This document shows positions 50,571 through 64,000 of a stretch of 64,000 bases of DNA, in pieces. Origin of the DNA: Anoplolepis gracilipes. Lineage: Eukaryota > Arthropoda > Insecta > Hymenoptera > Formicidae. The position numbers and the translations under genes were made by a program. Location of the stretch: positions 9,034,572 through 9,098,571 of the forward strand of contig NC_132980.1 of the NCBI RefSeq assembly GCF_047496725.1. The letters are read 5' to 3'. The notes below the pieces were generated by a model that was given only the letters and a program-made list of their open reading frames with translations, did not search any database and had not been told where the DNA came from. Position 1 is the first letter of the stretch; every line of letters begins with the position of its first letter.

Positions 50571-53500
50571 AACGTGTTTAAGACGAGTTAAAGCCACATT
50601 AAAGTCTTAAGCAAGTTCCGCGACATATTTGATGCATAAATAATTCAAATCTTGACACAATGAAAGTGTCTCTACATTTACAAAAGTAAGAAATTTCCTG
50701 TTTAGATTTTAAAATTCGCAGAAGAATATATTTTTTCGTCTTCCGTTCTTTCAATGACTCTTTAATAACCGGAGATTATTTTTTATTAAGGAACAATCGA
50801 CTTGGAATTGGTCAATCAGTATTTAATCCCGGCAAAATATTCTGCGTACGTATCAAATAGGTTCGTGCTTAATCAATTCTAATGAAACATGAGTTGGTAA
50901 AAATTTGTAGCCAGTCTTCCACAATGATCGCTTCCAATAAAGTCATTATTAACAAGCTGCGTTATCGGTAAAAATATTTCAAGTTCAGGCACTAAACATC
51001 TGGTCACTTTATCTAATACTATCTAAACTGCGTAAAAAAACAAATAACACGTTAAAATATGTTTGTCTCAGTACATGAGCAATTGCAAGTCAGTAATAAT
51101 ATGTACGCCAGGCGGATCAGATGTTATAATCAGTTTTATTCCTGTTAAGAGTGATATTACGACGCCCATCAAATTTTGTCGATGCTTATTGTTCATTAAA
51201 TATAAGTACTGTTACGTGTCTTATTGATTTTAATATTAACAATTAATTGATTTAAGATTCTTATATATTTTATTAATCCTTTTTACATTACACAAATTAA
51301 TGAATAAATATATTAGATCAAGTCAATCGGGTATCCCTGGACATTAATATAGCAGGGACGTCCGGACATATTTATTAACTTTAAATTATAAAAAATAATA
51401 CATTTTATTGTTGTGCAATTATCAGTTTATACTATTTTAATGTACTAAATAACATGAATGTATTTATTTTAGATACATAATTATTAATAAATATTATAAT
51501 TATAATTATTAATAAATTATGTACATATACATACATTTAATTGTAACGAAATTGATAAGTATATTTATATTTTAATGTAACTTTTTTCCTTTAATTATAT
51601 CCATTATGTTCCTATCTGAATTACTCTCTCGTCTCCCTTTGCGTTTTAGCTGCTTTAACCTTTTTAATTTTTAAACTTTTAACTTTCTCTAAAGATAGTT
51701 TCGAGACGTAATTATAAAAAATAAAATGTGTTCACCAGAAAAAAGACAAAAGAAAAGAAAAATGATGTGAGGAAAGTTGTTACATCATGTTGTCATATCA
51801 TAGTCATAGTGAAAGCAAACCGCATCGATTTTCACCATCGTAATTTCATTACATTACCTATTCTGATTAAACTCAACAAAACCGAGATAGTAAACTTTAA
51901 GTTGTATTAATTAATATAATAAATATTAAATATATTGCATTAATATGTAAGAAAGTATTATAGTGAGAAATAAAATAAAAAATATCATAAAATTGTTATA
52001 ATATGACATAAAAATATTTGACTTCTATTAATTTTTTTGAAATATATAAGATTAACTATACACTGCACAGTGTATAATTTCAATATTTCATAAACGCGTA
52101 TGAAAACTGTCAAGTTGTCAAGGCTCCAAAGGAGGCGCATTTACATTAATAATTTTATTTATTCAGATATTTTATTTGTGCAGATTGTATTTTACAATTT
52201 TTGTAAAATCCGCAGTAAAAATTACAAAAATTGTGAATCTCTTTTTCTCTCTTCTTCTCCGCTAAGAAAATAAACGGTAATAATGATAATGAACTTGAAA
52301 TAGAGAGTAAAGTTGTGTAGATAGATTTTGAAGAGCAAATACTGCGCAACTACATCGAATGTCTATACATTCGTTCTATATGTCAATATGTCGCAACTAT
52401 CATTAATAAACATACATTTACCATTTATATGTAAACGATTATCTGGTATTATCGCGATTATCAAACAAGATATTGACGAAAATTTTGCTGTAACGTGACT
52501 TTATGTAAACATCAATTTAAATTTTCTCTAAGTAACCGTTTTGTTGTTATTTTTAATGAATTTCAAGAGAGCTTTGACTAGCGGATCCGAATGGACCTAA
52601 GAAACTTGAACGTTTTAGGTCCTTGCATACTTTTCTCCCTCCCTTTCCTGCAACGCACAGCATAATTTACATAGACTTTTCAAAGGTTAGGTAAAAAAAA
52701 TTTCTATCCTTTGTCATTTCGAAACCTTTTGAAGCGCTTTCATACGATTGGTGCTGATCTCTCGAAGGCGGTCTGACCTGATGAGAGAAGACATGTTTTC
52801 CTCCATTTGTATATAGAAATTCCATATATTTCATATAAATAATATACATCGCAGTTGCGTCAATTATGATGACGTCTAATAAAACGCACTATCTCGCTTT
52901 TTAAAATTGCAATCAACATACCGCAATGAAAAATAAAAGTTATAATAATCGATAAATGTTGAAAATAATTCATCGAGAAATTAATTATAAAAATGCAGTA
53001 AAATATTGTATATTATTAACGAAAGAATTATAGACATCGCGTTAATATCAAGAAAAAAAGAACAAAATCTTTCTCTAAATTATTGCATTTACACAATTAA
53101 ATTTCGAAATTTTTCTTAAATCTTTATCTGCTTTCAAAACACTGTCCAAATGTTTTACAATTATAAAAAATTTATAAAATATTGACTATGTATTAAAATA
53201 TATTAAAATAGTACAATAAAAAATAAATATAACAGGCTGAAAAATATAAATACCTATTATTTTTTATAATAAAATATTTACGTAATCAGATTGAATCATT
53301 CATCCCAAGAATTAACGATAAAATGAATTTTTATAGAAACCATCAAATCATTACAGAATCGTTAAAATTTCACGGTCAACCAAATCTCTTAAATCGATGT
53401 TCATGTACACAATAACTCCAAAGTAACTTTTACATATCGTCCGTGAAATCTTTCGGAACCTCATGGTCGACCGTTCACCTCGAGAATCTTCGTATCTTAG

Positions 53501-55482
53501 AAATAAATTCAATCGGGTTCAACAACCTGGTCGTTCATACGAAGACCGTTAATAACAGGCACTTAAAGAGGCCATGAAGGATAAATTTAAAACGGTCGAC
53601 GCGCATTTTGCGACGATGTCCATGACCTGCATAAAAACCCCCGTCTGACGAGTGATGGTGGATATAAATCGCTACTAATATATACATTTTATAGAAATAA
53701 AAAGTACAGATAATTTACATGTTATATGATTATATATATCGAGAGATCTCTCTATCAAAGATTTATAGTATCGAATATTCGCGCCTGTAGAATATAGAAG
53801 TATTTCGATATATATATGATCAATCTAGAAATATCCACGATGCCTTGACCTTGCCCACGAAAGATACGCAAAACTTAGCTATCTATTTACGTTCTCGCGA
53901 GCAAAATATCTTCGCTAAATCAGCAAAGCTTTGGTCGCGACTAGCTTATTTTAGACGTTGGATCAAGTGGAAGATCTAAAATCGGCCATTAAAAATTTAG
54001 TTATCGTTAAAACAGTATATAAAAGACATTCTCGATATAAAATTATTATTTTTTTTTTTTTTACGTTTGATGCTGTCACACACTTACATTGCAAGATGTA
54101 TTATCTATGTGTCAAAAATATTAGATACCAAAAAAACCTGTATATCAAAAAAAAGTCTCAAATATTTGAAGTCTTTTTTTGTATTTCTTATTCATTTATT
54201 CTATTGTGAAATTATCAAAGGAGTTGTGGCAATTTCAAAAAAACTTGTGAAAACTTTAGATTTCATTTTTAAAAGATATCCAGCTGAGATTTTCTCTTTT
54301 TTTACTATCTATAGTTTCTGCAAAAGAGAAAGTGCGTAATTCTGAGAAAGTAACACATATGTTTAAGATTATTTGCATGATAAAATATTGCTATACTCTA
54401 TTTACTTTAGCAAATCGATACGAGGCTGACTTATCAATTTATATCAATGAGTGACACTAAGTCTTCTAAATGTATTAATATCTTCTGCTTTTTTAATATT
54501 AAATGATATCTAGATATCAACAAAATTTTGTTTTCATTAATTAATTCCAACCCTAGATGGAATATTAATAATTTAATAACTTAATAGTTTTCTTAAGATG
54601 AAATTGTCAGGAAATTGAATTTGTTACAAAAATGTTTAGCATAAAAACATAAGTACTCATAATTCACCAAATTTTCGTAAGTATATAATTATTTAGATAT
54701 GCAAAATTAATTAGTAATTGTATTAATTATGTTAATTAGTAAGAGTAGCTTTAATCAAATTTAAATTTCTGCTAATAAATTCTTAATAAGAGTAATATAT
54801 TTAAAGTAAAAGACTGTTTAACGTCAAAAAGAAAGCAAAAAAAAAAAAAAAATTGTGTTATGTAATAAATTTCGTAATCTTTGTTCTTCGGATTTGTCGG
54901 TAGAAAATCCTTAAAACAATATAAAGCGGAAATGATTAATTTATTTCTTTCTGCGAATTCGAGATGGCATGAAAAATTAAATCCACATATTTAAAAACAA
55001 ACGTAACTCCATCCAACTCAAGCAATGTTAATAATTGTAAGGTACATTAAATTATTTAAACAAATAATACCGGCGTCGTATAATAATTAAATAACACAAT
55101 TAGAACTATTATAACGAATCCTTCTAATAAAACTATATAATTTACACAATATATCGATTGCATCATTTCATCATGAGCCACTCGCATACAGAGTTTGCTG
55201 ATCATAAATAGCTAAGCTAATAAGTATTTTTTTATGGTCGTTACACTAACGACTTTCACCCTACATCTTTAGATAATATTTATGTAAATATATCTATGAT
55301 TTAATCAACCTAATTACCTAATTTCTTCTTTAATTTGACTCACTTCAAAGCGTATTCGTATAATCGTTTGTTTAAAAGTACAATAAACATTTTAATACAT
55401 ATTTCCGTGAAATATAAAATCCCAGAAATCATAGTAATAAATAATCAACTCATTATAATTGTTTCTACATATACATATAAAC

Positions 55483-55548
55483 ATATATATATATATATAT
55501 ATATCATACACACGCACACACACAAACACACACACACACACACACATG
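55483..55548. repeat. Compound (AT)n (CA)n microsatellite
   Basis: An AT run passes into CA repeats with a few interruptions. Confidence 0.95.
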
Positions 55549-55679
55549 TACACATGTGCCTTCGGTACATCTATCGAGTCGTCATTAGCAGTAAGAATCT
55601 TATTTAAAAGTTGCCATATAACGGGATCCTCTACTCTCACCCTCCCATTCACCGTCGTTTTCTTCCCGATAATGTTATT
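55549..55679 (-). other. Exon-like open stretch of unknown origin
   Basis: Minus-strand reading gives about 40 residues with normal protein composition, including GRVRVEDPVIWQLLNKIL and TANDDSIDVPKA. It is GC-richer than its flanks and next to a CA repeat. No good acceptor or in-frame ATG was found, and the donor side (GAT|GTACCG) is weak. It could be a lone exon, a gene relic or chance. The plus strand is open here too. Confidence 0.2.
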
Positions 55680-58600
55680 ATGTAATCTTTATGCGTACAC
55701 GTGTTTCATTTTTTCATAGAACTATTCGTATACATTGCGCGATTAATTTTCAGAAAGGAAAAAAATACGATAAAATACATTTTTTTTTTCTTTTAGCTTT
55801 TGTCCAGAATAATTTGTGTAATAGAAAAAAAAATGCAAATAGATTTATACGTATAATAGAAAGAAAAATGCAAATTGATTTAGTCGACGCGACGTTCTAT
55901 CTCATTAAAATTTAGATCTTATTACTTTTAAAATCTTAAAAGCTACATTATTATGTCCTCTTTCATATTTTTAATCAATATTTATCACAAATTATATCGA
56001 TTAATTTTTGTTAATTCGAACAATAGCATTTTATTATTAACGTTGTTTTCGCGATAATGCTTCGTTGTGTCTAACAATATGGAGATCGAATTGATGCGAC
56101 GGTCGAGAGGTGGAAAATGTTTGTCAGAGTAAAACAACAAGAGAATAATGACTTGAAAATTTATTTAACGAGTCACGGATTACAGCTGTGCCAACGATAT
56201 CTAACCAGTCATCGACGTGTTTATCAGTGAGCGCGTTGCACTTCTGTACAATGAATCATTACTTTAGACATTTACGGCCAATGTAAAATATACGGCGCGA
56301 AAAACAGCTACGTGATCATGGACTACGACCTCGTTGAGACAATTTATAACTGCGTCGTTGATTACGGATCTTGAGCGATAAAAAGAAAGATGGCAACAAT
56401 AACATTGTTTAGCATAAACATCAACATCCAAAATATTCAATTTGTATATTTTGACAAATGCCGTTAAAATTTTTGTCATTCATTATTCGACTCTCTTCCG
56501 TATTCCATATGTATTTATAAAAACAATGTCTCGTCAAAGAAAATTAAATAATTGAATAATAATTACTCAAACTGATGATGGTTCCAAATATTGTTTTTCA
56601 ATATTAATTCAATATAATTGAAAAATAGATAGATAACAAACTAGTCATGTGAGTGTTGTTTGGTTCAATCAATTTAATATCTTTTAAATCAAGAGACATA
56701 TATAGATTTTAAAATATCAACATGAATACGTGATACAATTTTTAAAGTTTTATTGAGGGATTATTTTATAATTTTAATCATGGAACACATATAGAAGTTG
56801 AACAATTTAGAGCAACGAAATAATAAAAAATAAAAAAGGTTTGACAGCGTAAATACAATGGTAATCTTCCGATCAATGTATTATAATTATTAAACGGACA
56901 TTATTAAGTTCATATATTATTTGTATCTGAAGAGATACAAATTAATATTGAAATTATTTTGACCAAATGTAACATCACATTTAAAAAAGAAATCTCATCT
57001 ATTATATATGCTCTTACAGACTCTTTCATTAGGATTAATTGTTGTTTAACGAAATTGAGCTTTAACTATTTCTAAGTTCATTTTTATCAAAAAGAAATAC
57101 AAACACGCTTGGACACCTTAAAACTTGAAACACTGTTTTCTTATGCATTAATTGCTAATGGATATATGAAATATATTACTGGAAAAGGATGGAGATGTTT
57201 AAATAAAAACTCATTAGATAATTGAAGATAATTATATATTTATACAGTTTTATTGTTGTATGACAATCCTTTTAACCCTAGAAAAGAGAAGAAAGGCACT
57301 CTCTTCTTCTATTAATATTTTGTTTTAAAAAAGTCTTTGTTGTCTTTCCAGAAGCTCAATGCTTTAAGATTGATAATGAGTGCATTGACGGAAGAAATAA
57401 GTATTGAAATTTGTACCTATTTTTAAGCATTCTTTTTCTTTCTCTCTCTTTCTCTTTTTCTCGCGCGCGTGCAAATAAGTTAAAAGTTCAATGGACTTCC
57501 CTTGTTATTCTCGTCAAGTTATAAAAAATATCGCAACTTTCAAGATTAAAAGTATTGAAATACATCAGGTTCATTGATAAAATCGTAACGTGCGCATTAC
57601 ATTATGATAAAATGACTCTGCATCACATACAGAATACATACAGTGAGATTAAAAATAACTCGCACCGAGAAAGAGCGAAAGCAAGTGAATGCTTTAGTTT
57701 AAATAGTTAGATGAGCGACGATGAGTAAAATCTTACTAACTCGGTTGTTATATGTATTTCTCTTTTTTCGTTGTTAATTTTTAAAACTATTTTATAAAAT
57801 ACAGATTCTCACAGATTTTTTCATGAGCAATTATTAATTCATTGTTTAAAAAAAAATTTTAAAAGTCGTTTGACGTAATTTTTTACTCATCGTTAAAGAA
57901 ATACTCGCGTTACTTATAATTAAATCTTAAAAGATATATGTATATGTATGTACATCAATATACGCGAGGATAGAAAAATATACTTAACAATATTATCTCG
58001 TTACAAAATCTAAATATTAAATTTTTATATTCCATAGTTCATTGTAGATATTTACAGTTGAATATTTGATATATGTAAAACTCTCCTATTGCATAATTAT
58101 TAAATAAAAAGAGATTAATTCTAACAACAATGGAACACGCGATGTCAATGGAAGTACGAGTAGACAGTCTCATGATTAATTTTCATTATTAATACGTATA
58201 TCGCGTATTACGTGATTTAATGTGTTCTTGTCGAAAATTGATAAAAACATAAACGTGACACACGTCCCGTTATGTCAAACACGTGGCGATATATGTAACA
58301 ACGGTACGTGGCTCATGAAATCATTTAATATACGCTTTCATAGCACGTATAAAGCGAAAACCTTTACTCTCTCTGATAACGCATGGGATATCAACTTGGC
58401 CTATAATCCATGTGTCCTTGCATTTATTTGCACAAGAATGCAATTCCAGATTTTTAAACAACGTAATATTCACTGTTGTGCAAAATGTTTCTAATGATTT
58501 CCTGAATTTTTAAAGATACGACTAAACACGTGACGAGAGAAGATAGATATAATTTTGTTATCTATTAGACTTTAGTTAAATCAAAATCAAATCCGTGCGT

Positions 58601-59613
58601 GTTTTGATTTCGTTACGTATTCGTCGAGCCACATTAATCAGCGTCACGCCACGCGTCCTCGTCCAAGAAAACTTCACGGTGTCGTTTTGTTCTGACAAGC
58701 GAAATTTATATGCGTACTATGTATGTATATGCGTCAGTGGAAGCCAACAAGAGACACTTACCATTATCAATGACGCCGCGCGACCTCCTCGCGGGAAAAA
58801 AAAGGCGATATCGAATGAAATATGCATTATGGGATTTAGGCATGATAGGATGGATATGATAATGAATAATAAACGCTAATACGTATTCACATATATACGT
58901 ACTTATATAGATTTTTGCATACATTGATTTTTACAAGTACAAAATTACGTGAAATCTATGAAACAATAATACGATTTGTACAATTGCATAAAATATTAAT
59001 GATTACGCATATAATGCAAAACACGCGCAACAAATATATAAAAATGTGCACATCAAAGAGAGAGAGAAAGAGAAAGAGATTCGACAAGCTTCTGATGATA
59101 GTAAAACGTAATTAATTATAAATGTAAAAAGTTTTTGATCAATTTTCAATAATCGTGAAAAAGTAAAATTAACAGTTAAAAATGAAGTTTAGAAACGATA
59201 AAAATAAATAAATAGAAGAAGAAAAAAACATTTGAAGAAAAAGAAAAAGTATTTAAAGTATAGTACAAAAATATAGTACAGAGAAAAGAAATGTAGAGTA
59301 ATAGAGCCTTTAAAGATGTTTAAATCCTAAAGATCTTTAAAATTGTTCACAAATGTTCGATTGCTTGTTCAAATCATCATTGTCATCATCTCCATGATGT
59401 TTGTCGAAAATATATGCGTTATATGTATATACATAGGCGCGAAGATTTATAGGAAGATTAAGGAACATATAAGAACACAATATTCGTATCTATATCACAG
59501 ATTTCACTGGTTATTATAAAAATAGCGAGTTTCTAAGTCATCTTTTTCTCACACAATTGTACGCGTTGGTCGTCATTTTACAATTCGAAAATCACAGCAC
59601 ATAATACAATCTC

Positions 59614-61067
59614 TCATGGAGATTTTGCCTTTCTCGCTTCTTCCAGTTCGAGATGTATCTTATACAACACTAGATCTATGACGGCCCGAGCATCCTCGAT
59701 GGAATCGTGCGTATCCTCTTGTATATTCCGGTGGAGCACGTTTTGCGTTATCCTCTTCAATGAGTTACAGTACGGAAATCCTTTATAATGAGGAAACATC
59801 TGTGCAGTATCGATAACTTTTGTGTGGAACAGACGCAACATTCTTAAATCGCTCGCCAGATTGTGACCTAGCAGGATCGTTTCGGTGTGAACTAAGGTCA
59901 TCAGTTCATACTGGACTTGGTTAAAGGTCTTGGCTCCCAACATGTTCTTCTCCGTAATGCCGCTGAATCTAGTGTTGTAATCGATAATCTCAGTGTTCGG
60001 TTTAACGAACTCGTCGTATACTACAGTACCATTCAGATCTACAAAAGTGACTTTAGTGAGTTCGAGACCGTATTGCGTGTAGCACATCTCGCAATCTACG
60101 GCATAGATGCTATAGTTAAAATCGTGCGCCCATCGCTTAGGTGGCCAGGTATACACGTAACCCTCGAAGGGTCCGTTGAGCCCAGGCAGCATCAAGCCGC
60201 TCCAAACGTGTACTTTTCCTGTCTCGCAGCCGGGCGAGTTCTCCAAACCTCGACAGCAACCCCAATATTTGCAGTTCATCGTACCGTTGATCCTTCCATC
60301 AAGCAATTTGCCATAATGATAAACGCATTGCTCCGCGTACAAGTACTTGCCAGTATAATCGACGTAGAACGGCTTGTGGCATCTGATGCATTTTCTTTTA
60401 ATCTGCTGCGACGATAAATCGTAATTATCAGATGAACTCTCCTCGTGTTCGGAAGCACTGTCGTTCGAGCTATTGCTGCAATTACCACTGTCTCGATCTT
60501 TCTCGTCATTTTTTTCTTCAGAATCTTTCTCTACAAAATCAGTGGCACGATTCTGGGTATAAGGCGTGAAATTTTGACTCGGGTATATTATGTTGTTTAT
60601 CATCGCGCAACCTGGAAACTCGGACGATTCCATTGGATAACCACGAGTGATCAAGTCCTCCAATGGCAATATATATTTGCTCATTATGCGATACAGATCG
60701 ACGTCATTTAGAGGTATTGTTCGGCGCAAGCTTAGATAATTATCGTGGCAATCTAAGTTTTTGTCTTGAGCCGCCTTGATCTGCTTTTTCGTTTTGCAAT
60801 CCAAATTTGTATCCATATTTTTGTTAGAAAACTTGAGCTGTCTTCTTTTATTGTCACGTCTAATCTCATTGTCATTCCTTGGCAAATGTGTAACTTGTTG
60901 TCGCGTTTCGAAGCTCCTGTTTGGATGTTGACGTTGATATTGATAGTTTATTTCCCATTGAGGCACATTCGAGTACGGGATCATGAAATTGTTTACTTCT
61001 CTTGGCGATCTACACTTATATTGACTCGACTGCCACTGCACATACTGTTCCGGTTGTACGTCCCAAT
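59614..61067 (-). CDS. REXO1: RNA exonuclease 1 homologue (REXO1-like), C-terminal exon; 5' exons not resolved
   Basis: A 3'-5' exonuclease of the DEDDh class. One long open frame encodes about 484 residues to the stop at 59614-59616. Counting from the codon at 61041, there is a low-complexity basic and acidic-Ser/Asn region to about 210, then a Cys-rich REXO1-type segment (CIRCHKPF, YHYGKLLDGR, YWGCC) at 218-275. The exonuclease domain follows from about 311: VDCEM with Asp316 and Glu318, GHNLASDLRML with Asp398, DTAQMFPH, and HDSIEDARA with His445 and Asp450. The five catalytic residues are present. The frame is closed by a stop just upstream of 61067, where an AG acceptor fits, so the exon starts inside a split codon and the true start lies at higher coordinates. 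Drosophila prage belongs to this family. The first in-frame ATG inside the exon is near 60984, but I do not think it is the native start. Confidence 0.88.
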
Positions 61068-62397
61068 CTTTATATCATATGGAAAAACAAATATATTGAG
61101 TTTATATATCAGAACTATTTTTTTATCGCTAAAGGTGTCCACATATCACACGCGCATGCAAATCTGACCTTCTTTCTTCCCTTCTTTCTTTCTTTCTTTT
61201 ACTATTATTATTTTATTTAACTAATGAAAAAAATTATTCTTAATATTCAGCATCTATAACTGCATAGGAAAAGATAAATGAATTCACATACATTCCGTTA
61301 ATTTAATATGAAAGAAACAAGTTCTCGGGCGAAAATTGATTTCGAGATATTAAAATCGATAAGTCGCCTCTATATTTTTCATTTTTTCGAGACGGGATGA
61401 GAGACAAAAAAATCACACGCCAATGACATTTTTATGAAAGTTCGCGCAATAAGACACTACTGTTGTACTTCTGTTGTCGTTAAAATCGTAATAAAAAATA
61501 AAAGGCTGCTTTCGTTGCGAAGGTGGAATTCCGGAGATGAGTAAATAGTGTCACGTTGATGGCCACGTTCTTGACCCAAAAAAAATTTTTTTTTTTGGTT
61601 TGTAGTAACGTTCGTATATACCGATTTATACGATAAAAACATTGACACGATTTCACTTATCGTCAAGTGTATGCAGAAGATTCTGATATACGATTATTCG
61701 AGAAACAAACAATCACGATAAAAGCCTATCGAGATCCTTTAAAATTGATCAAATCTCTCTCGTTTTAGTCAATAATGACAAATGAATGAAAATACAAAAT
61801 ATAAGAAAAAATAACAAGATATAAATAGATAATGTGAAAGAAAGAGAAAGAAAAGCAATCAAAAATTTTTCAAAGAGTGCAAAAGAAATATTATCTTTAC
61901 TCCATACTGTTAGTTTTTATCCTTTATCGACACAATTGGGTCAGCGTATTTTCAATGTGTTTATTAATATGTAAAAATGTTTAAAAATGTTTAAAAAAAA
62001 TCTGAAAGAATTTATATATTTTCTTTGATCCTTCTAAATATAAAGATATAAAATAATAAATTTGAAAAATAACTTGCTTAAATATATTGTTTTATATTTA
62101 TAGGTGATGTATTATTTGTGCGAGCAGAAATATTTTCTTATTGATTCTTGATATATTCTTTGAACTCTTCAAAGAACAATAAAAAAATATTTCTAGCAGC
62201 AGCTTAAAGTAAAAAGAATTAAAAAAGTAAAAATAATATCTAATAAACAAGAATATACTTCGCACATAACGAAAACATTCTCTTCTTTTTGTCGTGATTT
62301 TAACGACAACAAAAATACAACAATAGTAAGAATTTTCATAAAAATGTCATTGATGCGCGAATAAATGATCTCGTAGTTTTTTTTATTTATTTCGATT

Positions 62398-62399
<2 letters not shown>

Positions 62400-62459
<60 letters not shown>

Positions 62460-62472
62460 AGAGAGAGAGAAA
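62400..62472. repeat. (TA)n followed by (GA)n
   Basis: TA run of about 28 units followed by a short GA run. Confidence 0.95.
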
Positions 62473-62479
62473 AAGAAAA

Positions 62480-62940
62480 GACACCTACGTGACATGTCCC
62501 AGCGACGTAGGACGCTGGACTTTGTCCATTTCTCGCTAAACGTATTGTGCAGTAGTAATGTTCGTGACTTCGTATCACTCGATTCGTAAGAACAGAAGCT
62601 CGTATCGACACAGATCATGGTGGCGAGAGAACATGCAAGAGACTGTTATTTTCGCGGCGTAAATTATTGGCGAATAATTTCGGTAAGACAGTAAATATTT
62701 CGCGATCGCGCGTTGTTTTTATCCGCGCTCGCGTTATCTTGTGCAAATGTTTATATGACGTGTCGCGATATTTCCGCCTGAACGGGAACGTTACCGGGGG
62801 ACTCGGAATTTGCGGAACTTACTGATTCGCCAGGTTCCGTGCGAAAAAGAATGATGATTCGCGTGATTCGCGAGATTCGAGAAACTGGAGGAAATGTCAT
62901 TTTCTTTAACAGTATTTGCTCAAATGATGACAACTGTGTT
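62480..62940 (-). promoter_or_regulatory. CpG-rich block with minus-strand donor, candidate REXO1 promoter and first exon
   Basis: CpG-dense against AT-rich flanks. On the minus strand a strong donor, TCA|GTAAGT, follows 62823. An ATG-initiated frame starts at 62933 and stays open to it, beginning MSSFEQILLKK. Joined to the REXO1 acceptor at 61067, that frame does not match the REXO1 frame, so if used it would be a 5' UTR exon, or another exon intervenes. Confidence 0.35.
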
Positions 62941-64000
62941 TACTTATGTTTAAGTATCTAAAAGATACATTCATCACTTGATTTCGAATTAATTATTTTA
63001 TGGCTCTTAATATAATTTTAAATTCACTCGACTCGTTTCATTTGCAGCAATCTCAGAAAGATTAATTTTATTTTAGAATGCATTTTATTAGAAAAAAAAA
63101 AATAAAAAAAAGTTTTCTTGTAAAGAAAACTTTTCAATATTATTTCGCGATGATTCTAAGATATTTAATTTGTATGAAATCAAAAATTTTAATCATCAAT
63201 GAACATAATATCAAGTAAAGTTCAATTTTAATTTAGTTTATTTACTTAAGTTTTAATTATATTCCCTAATACTATTATTAAGTACGAGGATAGTTCGATA
63301 ATAAAGGAGGCATTGATTATATATCTGTTCACCTTAAAGTCATGATCATGTTGTTGCATGGAAAAAGAGAACTACAATAGCCGTGGAAGCGTTGTTTTTC
63401 ATCCTCTGATCGGAATTTGGCAAGCGAATAAAATAATCGTTTAGAATGAAAATTATTCCAAATTGAGGCGCACGCAGTTATCAGATTTTTGCAAACAAAA
63501 GACATAAATCGTCATAAAATTCATTATTAAATGAGCGAATGATGTCAGGAATAGACCACTTGTTTGAATTTGTAGCATGCATACTTCTTTTCGGTTTAAA
63601 ACATTCGGACTAAATCAAAGTCTGACCAGTGAATGGAAGACAGTACTTGCACAATTATTAATCTTTTCCTTTTCATGTAATAATACATGTAACTTATAAT
63701 ACGTGTGCCCGTGACTTTGAGATTGTGTGTATAAATCACACACATACACACAAATACATTAATATAATGAACACCTGTACCTTCATTATCAGATCACCTA
63801 CGAAATGTTTTTTTCAACAACCGTCGAAATTATTTTCAACAATTGGTTCGCTTCAAATCAAACAATTTAAACACAATTGTCTTGCTCTATCGTTGTCGTG
63901 ATTCTTCCTGATGTTGAGAACAATTCGCGCTCTGATTGCTAACCGGGAGATAGAAGAAAATAGCTGTACGTGAGAAGCATAATTAAAATTACTTTTCTCG

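Larger units (their letters stand above)
50571..59613. other. 9-kb intergenic stretch
   Basis: AT-rich, with no gene supported by similarity. Noted within it are a GC-richer patch at about 53360-53640, an exon-like open stretch on the minus strand at about 55549-55679, an AT/CA microsatellite at 55483-55548, and a GC-richer patch at about 58580-58880. The last part before 59613 probably includes the REXO1 3' UTR. Confidence 0.6.
61068..64000. other. REXO1 upstream region
   Basis: Mostly AT-rich. It has a pyrimidine run near 61165-61200, a (TA)n plus GA run at 62400-62472, and a CpG-rich block at about 62480-62940 that is a likely promoter. No further REXO1 coding exon was recognised, and the 5' part may lie beyond the window. 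Confidence 0.6.

Noticed and set aside
56264..56479. 71-codon minus-strand ORF
   Set aside because: No similarity, AT-rich codon use and no promoter or splice evidence.
58222..58494. 90-codon plus-strand ORF with several cysteines
   Set aside because: No ATG start, no recognisable domain and no supporting splice signals.
59917..60417. 166-codon plus-strand ORF
   Set aside because: It is antisense to the REXO1 exonuclease exon, which has clear conserved motifs.

Overview
The window is a stretch of animal nuclear DNA, most likely from an insect and probably from a hymenopteran such as an ant. Its background is very AT-rich, with many AT, CA and CT microsatellites and short CpG-rich islands. 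Its genes are split by canonical GT..AG introns, and the proteins resemble insect and vertebrate orthologues. No bacterial-style operon, CRISPR array, tRNA or rRNA gene was seen. The order is inferred, not shown.

Five protein-coding genes are supported. (1) Plus strand, 10750-25725: a five-exon very-long-chain fatty acid elongase of the ELOVL1/7 type with two introns above 6 kb; its 5' end may lie in one of several upstream GC-rich stretches. (2) Plus strand, 31800-39178: a 15-exon CCAR1 orthologue with S1-like, RS/RE-rich, DBC1-type, SAP, EF-hand-like and coiled-coil regions, starting in a CpG-rich promoter. (3) Minus strand, 41415-42896: the WD40 part of TBL2, convergent with CCAR1; about 110 N-terminal residues are not found. 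(4) Minus strand, 43674-45618: a complete three-exon bifunctional mRNA capping enzyme (RNGTT), directly upstream of TBL2 on the same strand. (5) Minus strand, 59614-61067: the catalytic C-terminal exon of a REXO1-type DEDDh exonuclease, whose 5' exons are unresolved.

The genes do not form one pathway. Capping enzyme, CCAR1 and REXO1 act in mRNA synthesis, regulation and RNA processing or decay; the elongase and TBL2 are endoplasmic reticulum proteins. The rest is intron and intergenic DNA: 1-10.7 kb, 26.3-30.8 kb, 39.2-41.4 kb, 45.6-59.6 kb and 61-64 kb.

The most unusual material is non-coding. Several long imperfect palindromes (fold-back or MITE-like elements) occur. Two of about 1.0 and 0.57 kb sit in one elongase intron and would be carried in its pre-mRNA as long hairpins. 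Others are a 229-bp palindromic element with a 4-bp target duplication (50083-50311), a 114-bp palindrome (46453-46566), and a degraded DNA transposon with 66-bp inverted repeats and a THAP-like zinc-finger remnant (about 46867-47978). I saw no convincing new multi-gene system. The best leads are these palindromes, a possible secreted-peptide ORF at 50397, an unassigned divergent first exon opposite CCAR1, and the missing TBL2 N-terminus.
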